From: Lelliottia nimipressuralis
Lineage (GTDB): Bacteria > Pseudomonadota > Gammaproteobacteria > Enterobacterales > Enterobacteriaceae
Length of the DNA: 64,000 nucleotides
Assembly (NCBI RefSeq): GCF_004402045.1
Contig: NZ_SOMG01000002.1
Coordinates: 1 to 64,000, forward strand
Direction: 5' to 3'
Part shown: in pieces, positions 28,864-41,314 of the stretch
Position numbering within the stretch: the stretch's first letter is position 1
Layout: each line of letters starts with the position of its first letter
Position numbers and translations under genes: made by a program
Notes under the pieces: generated by a model
The model's database searches: none
What the model saw: only the letters and a program-made list of their open reading frames with translations
Told to the model about the DNA's origin: nothing

Positions 28864-29867
28864 TGGAACGTAAAGGCATTATCGCCGCAGGCAATATGCT
28901 GGTGGATCACGTCCATCAGATCGTGCAGTGGCCGGAGCGCGGCTGGCTGGCGGAAATCACCCACAGCGAACGCTCAACCGGCGGCGCGCCACTCAACGTC
29001 CTGCTGACGCTGGCGAAGATGCACGTCGGCCTGCCGCTGCAGGCGGTAGGGCTGATTGGCGAAGACGGCGACGGAGATTACATCCTGGCGATGCTCGACC
29101 AGTACCACGTCAACCGCCAGCGCGTGCAGCGCACCACCTTTGCGCCGACGTCCATGTCGCAGGTCATGACCGACCCCAGCGGACAACGCACCTTTTTCCA
29201 CTCCCCGGGGGCCAACCGCCTGCTGGATCTGCCCGCTTTTGACCGTCTCGACGGGTCGATGAAAATTTTCCATCTCGGCTACCTTTTGCTTCTCGACAGC
29301 CTGGACATGCCCGATGACGAATTTGGCACCCGCAGCGCGCGGCTGCTGGCGCAGATGCGCGAGCAAGGGTATGAAACCTCGCTCGATCTGGTATCCCGCA
29401 AGGGCGACCCACGCTATCAGCCGCTGGTGCTCCCTGCCCTGCGCCATCTCGACTATCTGGTGATTAATGAGCTGGAAGCCGGCGAGTTTAGCGGCCTGGC
29501 AATGCGTGACGAAAGCGACGCCCCGCACGTTGCCCATATCGCTGCAGCCGCGGCGCAACTGCTGGCTGCAGGTGTTCGCCAGCGGGTGGTGATCCACTGT
29601 CCGGAAGGCGCATGGGGAGAAGCACGCGGTGAAGAAGGTCGCTGGATCCCGTCATGGATGCTGGAGCAGGAAGAGATTATCGGCAGCGTCGGCGCGGGCG
29701 ATGCTTTTTGCGCAGGCTTTTTATATGGCTGTCATGAATCGCTGCCGCTTGCGGAAAGCATTTCTCTGGCGCATGCCTGCGCGCGGGCAAGCCTGCTGGC
29801 CGCCAATGCAATTGACGGCGCAAAAACGCTGGTCGAGCTGCAACTGTTTATTAAAGAGAATACTTAG
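28863..29867 (+). CDS. PfkB-family carbohydrate kinase
   Basis: A 334-residue ribokinase-fold kinase. The N-terminal substrate motif STGGAPLNVLLTLAKM is near residue 38, and the C-terminal signature GSVGAGDAFCAGFLYG holds the catalytic Asp280. Its place after the isomerase and aldolase suggests it phosphorylates the ketose. It ends in a four-base overlap with the convergent response regulator gene. Confidence 0.88.
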   Translation: MERKGIIAAGNMLVDHVHQIVQWPERGWLAEITHSERSTGGAPLNVLLTLAKMHVGLPLQAVGLIGEDGDGDYILAMLDQYHVNRQRVQRTTFAPTSMSQVMTDPSGQRTFFHSPGANRLLDLPAFDRLDGSMKIFHLGYLLLLDSLDMPDDEFGTRSARLLAQMREQGYETSLDLVSRKGDPRYQPLVLPALRHLDYLVINELEAGEFSGLAMRDESDAPHVAHIAAAAAQLLAAGVRQRVVIHCPEGAWGEARGEEGRWIPSWMLEQEEIIGSVGAGDAFCAGFLYGCHESLPLAESISLAHACARASLLAANAIDGAKTLVELQLFIKENT

Positions 29868-30595
29868 GCCGCTTTCTCGCAATGAGACACATCGGTAGCA
29901 AACACGTAACCTAGCCCACGAATGGTTTTGATCAGGGCAGGCTGATGCGGGTTAGCCTCGATCTTCCGGCGCAGACGCATGATCAAGACGTCGATAGTGC
30001 GATCGAACACCTCGGCGCTTTCGCTGTGGGTCAGCTCAAGCAGCCGATCGCGGCTTAGCACACGGCGGGCATTTTGCGTGAGCGCCAGCAACAAGCCGTA
30101 CTCGCCCTGGGTTAAGGGCACGGTATTGCGGTTCGGATCGCTTAGCTCGCAGCGGGTGGTATCGAGCGTCCATCCATTAAAGGCAATACCCGCGACGGGT
30201 GCCGCGGGAGTTTCTGCAGCCAGCACGCCCGTACGGCGCAGTACCGCTTTGACGCGGGCGACGACCACGCGCGGGTTGAACGGTTTGCCAATATAATCGT
30301 CGGCCCCCATCTCCAGCCCCACCACCACATCTGACTCACTGCCCAGACCGGTTAACATCACAACCGGTAGCGCCGGACGCTGCTTTTGCAGCTGCAGCAA
30401 AACCTGCAGGCCGTTGATATCAGGCAACATCATATCCAGCAGAACAAGCGCGATATTCGGATCCTGCTGTACCCGGCGCAGCGCATCCTGGCCGTTATGG
30501 CAGACAAGCACGCTAAAGACGTGCTCGCTCAGCACATCCTGAAGCAGTTCACAGACTGCCGTATCGTCATCAACCACCAGAATCGCCGGTTTCAT
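29864..30595 (-). CDS. OmpR-family response regulator of the sugar locus
   Basis: A 243-residue regulator: receiver domain with phosphoacceptor Asp54 (VLLDMMLPDINGL), Lys at GKPF, and a C-terminal winged helix with LTQGEYGLLLALTQNARRVLSRDRLL and TIDVLIMRLRRKIE. It resembles TorR-type regulators. It is convergent with the kinase gene at the end of the sugar operon and is the likely partner of the hybrid kinase at 21313-23589. The site at 23675-23703 is a candidate target. Confidence 0.88.
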   Translation of the reverse strand: MKPAILVVDDDTAVCELLQDVLSEHVFSVLVCHNGQDALRRVQQDPNIALVLLDMMLPDINGLQVLLQLQKQRPALPVVMLTGLGSESDVVVGLEMGADDYIGKPFNPRVVVARVKAVLRRTGVLAAETPAAPVAGIAFNGWTLDTTRCELSDPNRNTVPLTQGEYGLLLALTQNARRVLSRDRLLELTHSESAEVFDRTIDVLIMRLRRKIEANPHQPALIKTIRGLGYVFATDVSHCEKAA

Positions 30596-30704
30596 TGTAT
30601 GCTTCCGTCAGGGAATTATGTTAAGTCTGAACCATTCTGCCGTCGGCTCCAGTTAAATAGTTTTTTCAGTGACGGAAATTCAACCCATGTCACATCCGCT
30701 GCCC

Positions 30705-30726
30705 TGTCGACACGTCAATTTTGACG
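30705..30726 (+). promoter_or_regulatory. probable FhlA upstream activating sequence of fdhF
   Basis: TGTCG at 30705-30709 is followed by the palindrome CGTCAATTTTGACG at 30713-30726. It lies about 110 bases before the predicted transcription start, the position at which FhlA binds in E. coli fdhF. Confidence 0.65.
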
Positions 30727-30797
30727 ATTCGCTGCTTTTGGTCAGCGTTTTCGCTGCGAATGGGCCGTAAAGTCTAAGCATACCCACACTAAAAACA

Positions 30798-30813
30798 TGG
30801 CATAGAAGCTGCA
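30798..30813 (+). promoter_or_regulatory. sigma-54 promoter of fdhF
   Basis: TGGCATAGAAGCTGCA has the invariant GG (30799-30800) and GC (30811-30812) separated by 10 bases, the -24/-12 pattern of RpoN promoters. It lies about 40 bases before the fdhF start. Confidence 0.85.
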
Positions 30814-30851
30814 TAGTGGGTGCGAACGATTCGATTAACTGGAGCAGACTG

Positions 30852-32999
30852 ATGAAAAAAGTCGTCACGGTTTGCCCTTATTGTGCCTCAGGTTGCAAGA
30901 TCCACCTGGTGGTCGATAACGGCAAAATCGTCCGGGCGGAGGCCGCACAGGGGAAAACCAACCAGGGCACGCTATGCCTGAAAGGTTACTACGGCTGGGA
31001 TTTTATTAACGATACCCAAATCCTCACCCCGCGCCTGAAAACCCCAATGATCCGCCGCGAGCGCGGTGGCAAGCTGGAAGCCGTCAGCTGGAACGAGGCG
31101 CTCAATTACGTCGCCACGCGCCTTAGCGCCATCAAGGCCAAGTATGGCCCGGATGCGATTCAGACCACCGGCTCTTCACGCGGGACGGGGAACGAAACTA
31201 ACTATGTGATGCAAAAATTCGCGCGCGCCGTTATTGGTACCAATAACGTCGACTGCTGCGCTCGCGTCTGACACGGCCCATCGGTTGCAGGTCTGCACCA
31301 GTCGGTCGGTAACGGCGCAATGAGTAATGCCATCAACGAAATAGACAACACCGATCTGGTGTTTATTTTCGGCTATAACCCGGCGGATTCTCACCCTATC
31401 GTCGCGAACCACGTTATTCGCGCTAAGCAAAATGGGGCGAAAATCATCGTCTGCGATCCGCGCAAAATTGAAACCGCGCGCATTGCGGATATGCACATCG
31501 CGTTGAAAAACGGCTCGAACATCGCGCTGCTGAACGCAATGGGGCACGTCATTATTGAGGAGAACCTGTACGACCAGGCGTTTGTCGCGACCCGTACGGA
31601 AGGTTTTGAAGAGTATCGGAAAATTGTCGAAGGCTATACGCCAGAGTCGCTTGAAACGATAACCGGCGTCAGCGCGCAGGAGATCCGTCAGGCGGCAAGG
31701 ATGTACGCCGCAGCGAAAACCGCAGCCATTCTGTGGGGCATGGGCGTGACCCAGTTCTATCAGGGCGTAGAGACCGTGCGCTCTCTGACGAGTCTCGCGA
31801 TGCTGACCGGCAATCTGGGTAAAGCGCACGTTGGCGTGAACCCGGTGCGTGGTCAGAATAACGTCCAGGGTGCCTGCGATATGGGTGCGCTGCCAGATAC
31901 CTATCCTGGCTACCAGTACGTGAAATTCCCGGAGAACCGCGCGAAGTTTGCGAAGGCCTGGGGCGTGGAAAGTCTGCCCGAGCACACCGGATATCGCATT
32001 AGCGAGCTGCCCCACCGTGCGGCGCACGGTGAAGTACGTGCGGCCTACATCATGGGTGAAGACCCGCTCCAGACCGATGCCGAGCTCTCCGCGGTTCGCA
32101 AAGGGTTTGAGGATCTGGAGCTGGTGATTGTCCAGGATATCTTTATGACCAAAACCGCAGCGGCGGCGGACGTGATTTTACCGTCGACCTCCTGGGGCGA
32201 GCATGAAGGTGTCTACACGGCGGCGGACCGCGGCTTCCAGCGCTTCTTTAAGGCGGTCGAACCGAAGTGGGATTTGAAAACGGACTGGCAGATCATCAGC
32301 GAAATCGCCACCCGTATGGGTTACCCGATGCACTACAACAACACCCAGGAGATCTGGGACGAGTTGCGTCACCTGTGCCCGGACTTCTACGGTGCGACCT
32401 ATGAAAAAATGGGTGAGCTGGGGTACATCCAGTGGCCATGTCGGGATGAGTCAGAGACCGATCAGGGAACGTCATATCTCTTTAAAGAGAAATTCGACAC
32501 CCCGAACGGGCTGGCGCAATTCTTCACCTGCGACTGGGTTGCGCCGATCGATAAGCTCACCGACGAGTATCCGATGGTGCTCTCCACCGTGCGTGAAGTG
32601 GGCCATTACTCCTGCCGTTCGATGACCGGAAACTGCGCCGCGCTGGCGGCGCTGGCGGACGAACCGGGCTATGCGCAAATCAATACCGCCGACGCGCAGC
32701 GCCTTGGTATTGAGGACGAAGCGCTGGTGTGGGTGAATTCGCGCAAAGGGCGGATCATCACCCGTGCGCAGGTCAGCGATCGTCCGAACAAAGGGGCGGT
32801 CTATATGACCTACCAGTGGTGGATTGGTGCCTGCAACGAGCTGGTGACGGAGAACTTAAGCCCGATAACCAAAACGCCGGAGTATAAATACTGCGCCGTA
32901 CGCGTGGAGCCGATTGCGGATCAGCACGCGGCAGAACAGTACGTGATCGACGAATATAACAAGCTGAAAGCCCGGCTGCGTGAAAGCGCAATGGGATGA
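30852..32999 (+). CDS. fdhF: formate dehydrogenase H, selenocysteine-containing, FdhF
   Basis: The formate-oxidising molybdoenzyme of the formate hydrogenlyase complex, used in mixed-acid fermentation. The gene is 715 codons long, like E. coli fdhF. An in-frame UGA at 31269-31271 (codon 140, in CCARV-Sec-HGPSVAG) encodes the active-site selenocysteine, so a standard reading splits it into two pieces. The N-terminus carries the 4Fe-4S ligands (CPYCASGCK) and the C-terminus the molybdopterin-binding domain. It has a sigma-54 promoter and stands alone before a strong terminator. Confidence 0.97.
31269..31310 (+). promoter_or_regulatory. SECIS element of fdhF
   Basis: The bases from the UGA onward form the bacterial selenocysteine insertion hairpin. 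The apical stem GGTTGCAGGTCTGCACC (31283-31299) has the bulged U and GGUC loop recognised by SelB. The sequence is nearly identical to the E. coli fdhF element. Confidence 0.92.
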
Positions 33000-33021
33000 A
33001 GCCGTTAATTCATCGTTGAAT

Positions 33022-33048
33022 AAAGGGAGTGAGATATTCACTCCCTTT
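33022..33048 (+). terminator. fdhF terminator
   Basis: An 11-base stem, AAAGGGAGTGA / TCACTCCCTTT, with a five-base loop and a following T run. Confidence 0.9.
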
Positions 33049-33219
33049 TTATTTCCGCTCAACGCATTAAATATATCAATTATTTTTCTGGAAAGCGGCT
33101 CGCAGAAATAATGTAAATTTCACGAAAAAGAATTACATCTTTGCATTTTGATTCAGAGAGATAAGATATGCGGCGGGTGCTTAAGACTTTCTGTCTTGAG
33201 CATTGTTGAGGGACAGAAA

Positions 33220-33315
33220 GTGGAAAGCCCCGGGAAATCTTCATTTACCCGAGGCTACCCCTCAACAACCAACAGGTTGAGAGTAGCCTCTTATTCTTTT
33301 TTTGACAAGGAGTAA
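33220..33315 (+). CDS. possible Mok-like leader reading frame of the Hok locus
   Basis: A 31-codon frame with a GTG start (VESPGKSSFTRGYPS at its N-terminus) ends five bases before the hok ATG. In classical hok/sok loci a leader frame (mok) is coupled to hok translation and is the target of Sok antisense RNA. Its position fits, but it does not overlap hok and has a GTG start, so it is only a candidate. Confidence 0.4.
   Translation: MESPGKSSFTRGYPSTTNRLRVASYSFFDKE
33225..33274 (-). ncRNA. candidate Sok-like antisense RNA
   Basis: The minus strand shows a possible promoter, TTGTCA (33308-33303) and TACTCT (33285-33280) with 17-base spacing, pointing into the hok leader. The transcript would start near 33273 and can form the hairpin CCTCGGG / CCCGGGG (33231-33257). 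It would pair with the leader frame upstream of hok. Ends are approximate, and the assignment rests on the arrangement. Confidence 0.45.
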
Positions 33316-33320
33316 AAGGC

Positions 33321-33473
33321 ATGACGCCATTAAAAACTGCGTTAGGCATCGTCTTTATTATTTGCCTGACGATAGTGATATTTACCTTTATTAATCGCGG
33401 GAAACTTTGCGAGTTTTCAATAAAGGGTGAACATCAGGAGGTGGCGGCAAAATTAGCCTGTAACGCAGGCTAA
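33321..33473 (+). CDS. Hok/Gef-family type I toxin
   Basis: A 50-residue protein with an N-terminal membrane segment (ALGIVFIICLTIVIFTFI) followed by the Hok-family periplasmic tail with conserved Cys30-Glu31 and EVAAKLAC (compare LCE and EVAAF/ELAAFLAC in HokA-HokE). AAGGAG lies about nine bases upstream. Such peptides depolarise the inner membrane when the antisense RNA fails. It lies between fdhF and yjcO. It is too short for routine ORF calling. Confidence 0.85.
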   Translation: MTPLKTALGIVFIICLTIVIFTFINRGKLCEFSIKGEHQEVAAKLACNAG

Positions 33474-33594
33474 CCTCTGCGGGCGGAACGACAGTTCCGC
33501 CCGGCTTGTAGGATGCTGAGGTCTTAATGCACCCATTTTTTTCTTCCGCCACCGCGATTATACTGCGCGGCGTGTACCCAGATGATAAGAATCC

Positions 33595-34269
33595 ATGAAA
33601 CCTATTTTTCTGTTGTTGTTATTTTTCACCTTGTTCGCCCACGCGGATGAGATAGGCAGCCAGTATCAGAAACAGGCAGAAGCAGGCGATGCCCGCGCCC
33701 AGTATTATCTTGCCGATACGTACTTCAGCTCTGGCGACAGCAAGCAGGCTGCGCTGTGGGCCGAGAAGGCCGCAAAAGGCGGCGATGTCGATGCCATGGG
33801 GCTGCTCTCACAAATTCTCTTTACGCAGGGCGACTATGCCCAGGCTAAAGCGCTGGCGCAGCAGGCGACCATCGCGGGCAGCAAGCGCGGCACCATTATG
33901 CTGGCGCGCATTTTGGTGAACACGCAGGCGGGTAAAACGGACTATCTCCAGGCCATTAAGCTGCTGCAAACGGCCACCGAAGATATCGACAACGACTCTG
34001 CGGTCGATGCGCAACTGCTGCTGGGGCTGATTTATGCCAACGGTGTAGAAGTGGCCCAGGACGACACTCTGGCAGCATCGTGGTTTAAGCGCAGCTCGTC
34101 TTTGTCACGTACGGGCTACGCGGAATACTGGGCAGGAATGTTGTTCCAGCAGGGTGAGAAAGGGTTTATCACGCCCAATAAACAGAAAGCGCTGTACTGG
34201 TTGAACCTGAGCTGTACCGAAGGGTTTGATACGGGATGTGAAGAATTTGATGCGTTGAGCGGGGAGTAA
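33595..34269 (+). CDS. yjcO: Sel1-repeat protein YjcO
   Basis: A 224-residue exported protein, signal peptide to about residue 17 (LFAHA), followed by at least four Sel1/TPR-like repeats (for example AEAGDARAQYYLADTYF and LLGLIYANGVEVAQDD). It matches E. coli YjcO, which also lies next to fdhF and gltP. The repeats suggest protein binding in the periplasm; function unknown. Confidence 0.92.
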   Translation: MKPIFLLLLFFTLFAHADEIGSQYQKQAEAGDARAQYYLADTYFSSGDSKQAALWAEKAAKGGDVDAMGLLSQILFTQGDYAQAKALAQQATIAGSKRGTIMLARILVNTQAGKTDYLQAIKLLQTATEDIDNDSAVDAQLLLGLIYANGVEVAQDDTLAASWFKRSSSLSRTGYAEYWAGMLFQQGEKGFITPNKQKALYWLNLSCTEGFDTGCEEFDALSGE

Positions 34270-34274
34270 AGCAT

Positions 34275-34345
34275 TGCCCGGTGGCGCTACGCTTACCGGG
34301 CCTACGGCTTGTGTAGGCCGGGTAAGGCGAAGCCGCCACCCGGCT
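34275..34345. repeat. REP pair (BIME) between yjcO and gltP
   Basis: TGCCCGGTGGCGCTACGCTT from 34275 and TGTAGGCCGGGTAAGGCGAA from 34312, inverted relative to each other, between convergent genes. Confidence 0.87.
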
Positions 34346-34352
34346 TTTTACA

Positions 34353-35666
34353 TTACTGGTCAGCCGTCTTATCAAAACGACCCAGCACCTCACGTTCATA
34401 CGCCAGCGCTTTTTTGCGATCGAATTTGTGTTCCCACTTGGCGATAACCAGCACCGCCAGGGCATTCCCCACCACGTTCAGCGCCGTACGCGCCATATCG
34501 AGAATACGGTCTACACCGGCGATAAACGCCAGACCTTCCAGTGGAATACCGACGCTACCCAGCGTCGCCAGCAGTACCACGAACGAGACGCCCGGTACGC
34601 CTGCGATACCTTTGGACGTCACCATCAGCGTCAGGACCAGCACGATCTCCTGCCACAGTGACAGATCAATGCCGTACAGCTGCGCAATAAAGATAGCAGC
34701 GATACTCTGGTACAGCGTCGAACCATCCAGGTTAAAGGAATAGCCGGTGGGCACCACGAAGCTGGTAATAGAAGCAGGCGCGCCGTAGGCCTCCATCTTC
34801 TCAATAATGCGCGGCAGCACGCTCTCGGAGCTTGCCGTGGAGTACGCCAGAATCAGTTCATCTTTGAGGATACGGATCAGGATCCAGATGCTCAGCCCAC
34901 ACAGACGCGCCACAATACCCAGCACCACCAGCGCAAAGAACAGGATGGCGAAGTGCACCAGGATCACCAGCTTCGCCAGCGGCCACAGGGAGGCAAAACC
35001 GAAGTTGGCCACGGTGACGGCGATAAGCGCAAACACCCCTACCGGTGCGTAACGCATCACCATGTGGGTCACTTTAAACATGGTTTCGGAGATAGAACGG
35101 AACACGGTCACCAGCGGTTCGCGGTGTGTCGCGGGCAGCGAAGAGAGTCCCAGACCGAACAGTACCGAGAAGAAGATGATAGGTAACATCTCGCCCTTCG
35201 CCATCGAGGCCACGATGTTGGTCGGTACCAGCGAAAGGATTGTGCCCATCAGGCCGTGCGCATGGCTCTGCACGTCAGCGGTCGTACTTTGGTATTTCGA
35301 AATATCCACCGTTGCCAGTTGCGACATATCAATCCCGGAACCCGGCTGGAACACGTTCGCCAGCGTGATACCGAGGATGATGGCAACTGTAGTGATCACT
35401 TCGAAATAGATAATGGTTTTCGCACCAATACGGCCTAGCTGTTTCGCATCGCCAACGCCCGCAATCCCGACCACCAGCGTCGAGATCACAATCGGCACCA
35501 CGATCATCTTGATCAGATGAATAAAGATATCTCCTGCCGGTGAGAGCAGGTTTGCAATCAGCCATTCGCGGCTGTCGCTGTGATAGTGGAGGTAACTGCC
35601 CAGCAAGATGCCCAGCACAAGGGCGATTAAGATCTGCCAGGCAAGGCTGACTTTAACGTTTTTCAT
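34353..35666 (-). CDS. gltP: glutamate/aspartate-H+ symporter GltP
   Basis: An inner-membrane DAACS-family transporter of 437 residues, the same length as E. coli GltP. Membrane segments, the serine-rich hairpin STASSESVLPR and the family motif GYSFNLDGSTLY are clear. The start at 35666 (MKNVKVSLAW) matches E. coli; the frame extends six codons further. Confidence 0.97.
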   Translation of the reverse strand: MKNVKVSLAWQILIALVLGILLGSYLHYHSDSREWLIANLLSPAGDIFIHLIKMIVVPIVISTLVVGIAGVGDAKQLGRIGAKTIIYFEVITTVAIILGITLANVFQPGSGIDMSQLATVDISKYQSTTADVQSHAHGLMGTILSLVPTNIVASMAKGEMLPIIFFSVLFGLGLSSLPATHREPLVTVFRSISETMFKVTHMVMRYAPVGVFALIAVTVANFGFASLWPLAKLVILVHFAILFFALVVLGIVARLCGLSIWILIRILKDELILAYSTASSESVLPRIIEKMEAYGAPASITSFVVPTGYSFNLDGSTLYQSIAAIFIAQLYGIDLSLWQEIVLVLTLMVTSKGIAGVPGVSFVVLLATLGSVGIPLEGLAFIAGVDRILDMARTALNVVGNALAVLVIAKWEHKFDRKKALAYEREVLGRFDKTADQ

Positions 35667-36089
35667 AGAAACTGACTTCCTCAATGAAGCGCCTTATTCA
35701 CTCAAACTGCATGAATATGGGGACATACTGAAAGGGTATGAATTGTGTTGCGTTGGTTTATGGGATTTTTTAACGCGGCGTATGAGTATCATTTGCGCGA
35801 CCTGTTGCGCAAGTCTTAAAGAACGACGCGTTTCACTCACAAAAGCGACAATGACGGGAGTTTGTTCTAATTCTCATAAATAACCTTTTGTTATAAAAAA
35901 GATTTTTTAAACATAAATGTAAATAATCGTCAGCATAAATTATTTTCCTTCAAAGTTTCATTCGCTCATTTTTCATACTCTTCAAACAATGCGTGATCTG
36001 TAGCCCAAATACTAAACAAAGCTTGTAAAGCCCCTACAATTAACGTTTTTGCGACATATTATTAACATCTTACAAGGAGAAAAAAAGCC
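35667..36089. other. intergenic region between divergent gltP and acs
   Basis: No gene seen. In K-12 the nrfABCDEFG nitrite reductase operon lies between these genes; here it is absent and 420 AT-rich bases remain. An inverted repeat TTGCGC-N8-GCGCAA sits at 35793-35812 upstream of gltP. The acs promoter must lie near 35950-36060; a weak CRP-like sequence (GCGTGATCTGTAGC) occurs near 35992. Confidence 0.6.
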
Positions 36090-38048
<1,959 letters not shown>

Positions 38049-38051
38049 CCT

Positions 38052-38084
38052 CCTCACCCTAACCCTCTCCCTCAAGGGAGAGGG
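38052..38084. repeat. CTCTCCC-type palindrome between acs and yjcH
   Basis: CCTCACCCTAACCCTCTCCC followed by TCAAGGGAGAGGG, inside the acs operon. It may reduce transcription into yjcH-actP. Confidence 0.75.
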
Positions 38085-38127
38085 AATAATAAAACCTCCC
38101 CTACCCATACTTCTGGAGAACTCTGTG

Positions 38128-40088
<1,961 letters not shown>

Positions 40089-40095
40089 GCTCTTC

Positions 40096-40117
40096 TCCCC
40101 GGTCACTTGACCGGGGA
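40096..40117. terminator. terminator between actP and the LrgB-type gene
   Basis: A ten-base stem TCCCCGGTCA / TGACCGGGGA with a two-base loop lies between the convergent stops. The flanks are AT-rich, so it may serve both sides. Confidence 0.75.
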
Positions 40118-40119
40118 AT

Positions 40120-40809
40120 TTAAAACATCACCCACGCCACCAGCGGTGCAATCAGCACCATCACCACGCCTGAGAGCATCATCACCAGGCTCGCAACAAC
40201 GCCCTCCTGCTGACCCAGTTCATACGAGCGTGCCGTGCCCGCGCCGTGTGAAGCCGCACCAAACCCCGCGCCTTTCGCCATCCCTTCCCGAATAGAAAGC
40301 CGCAGAAACAGCATATCGCCGACCGCCATCCCAAAGACGCCCGTCACCACCACAAACAGCGCCACCAGATCCGGCTGCCCGCCAAGCGGTTTCGCGGCGG
40401 CCAGCGCAAACGGCGTGGTCACCGAACGCACGGCCAGGCTGCGCTGAATTTCATCGGGCAGCGTAAACAGCCGCGCCAGCCAGACCGAGCTACAGACCGC
40501 CACCACCGTGGCGGTGAGCACGCCTGCGCTGAGCGACATCCAGTGGCGCTTGATAATCGCCAGATTGTCGTAAACGGGAACGGCAAAGGCGATGGTCGCC
40601 GGGCCGAGCAGCCACAACAGCCAGTGGGATTCACCAATGTAGTTCTGCCAGGAGATATGGCCGAAGACCAGCATCAGCACCAGCAGAATCGGCGTGAAGA
40701 CCAGCGGCATCAGCGGCAGGGCATGAAAACGGCGATACAGCCGCTTGTTGGCGAAGTAGATCCCCAGCGTCGCAATCAGGCACAGGACGCTTATCTGAAA
40801 GTTAGTCAT
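40120..40809 (-). CDS. LrgB/CidB-family membrane protein
   Basis: A 229-residue protein with 6-7 membrane segments and the LrgB signature region RSVTTPFALAAAKPLGG plus ASHGAGTARSYELG. The family partners with CidA/LrgA holin-like proteins and in several bacteria exports small carboxylates or affects autolysis. The start at 40809 overlaps the end of the upstream gene (ATGACTAA), indicating coupled translation. It is similar to E. coli YohK but is at a different locus. Confidence 0.85.
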   Translation of the reverse strand: MTNFQISVLCLIATLGIYFANKRLYRRFHALPLMPLVFTPILLVLMLVFGHISWQNYIGESHWLLWLLGPATIAFAVPVYDNLAIIKRHWMSLSAGVLTATVVAVCSSVWLARLFTLPDEIQRSLAVRSVTTPFALAAAKPLGGQPDLVALFVVVTGVFGMAVGDMLFLRLSIREGMAKGAGFGAASHGAGTARSYELGQQEGVVASLVMMLSGVVMVLIAPLVAWVMF

Positions 40810-41212
40810 GCTTGTGCCTGCGGATTTCAAACCGATAGACTTTGTCCACCACCCAGGCAGTCGCCCCCAGTACCATCAACGTACTCAGCGCGATGACCGC
40901 AAAGATCCGCCAGCCGTCCACCATCAGCAGTTGCGCATAGTTCACCACCGCCACCACGGCAGGAACAAAGAACAGCAGCATCTCTGCCAGCAGCCAGCGT
41001 GCGCCGGCGCGCACCCAGTTAAGGGGGATCACGCGACAGAGGATGAGCGTCAGCATCAGCAGCATCCCCACCAGGTTGGCGGGCAGCGGCAGATGGAGCC
41101 AGCCGACAAGATATTCAGCAAAAACAAACAGTCCCGCGTAGAGCAGTACCTGAACCGGTACCTGGAGTCGCTGTACAACGGCTGGCGTAACACGGCTTAA
41201 CGCCACGGCCAT
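40802..41212 (-). CDS. CidA/LrgA-family holin-like protein
   Basis: A 136-residue protein with four membrane segments and the LrgA motif LHLPLPANLVGMLLML near residue 40. The start at 41212 (MAVALSRVTPA) is preferred; the frame extends 16 codons further without a better context. It is the first gene of the pair and divergent from a LysR regulator. Confidence 0.83.
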   Translation of the reverse strand: MAVALSRVTPAVVQRLQVPVQVLLYAGLFVFAEYLVGWLHLPLPANLVGMLLMLTLILCRVIPLNWVRAGARWLLAEMLLFFVPAVVAVVNYAQLLMVDGWRIFAVIALSTLMVLGATAWVVDKVYRFEIRRHKHD

Positions 41213-41314
41213 GGGGGTTTTCCTCAAAAATGAGACGAGGCGCCAGTATAGTGAGCGCACGGAGTGGACTGAAATGAATTAAAATCATCAAAGGTATAGT
41301 TTCGAGGAATAATC

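Noticed and set aside
31269..31271. fdhF as a nonsense-mutated pseudogene
   Set aside because: The UGA is at the selenocysteine position and an intact SECIS follows.
31176..32027. 283-codon minus-strand frame over fdhF
   Set aside because: Shadow of fdhF; no domain and no promoter.
35608..35883. 91-codon plus-strand frame across the gltP start
   Set aside because: It overlaps the gltP coding start and has no ribosome site or recognisable features.
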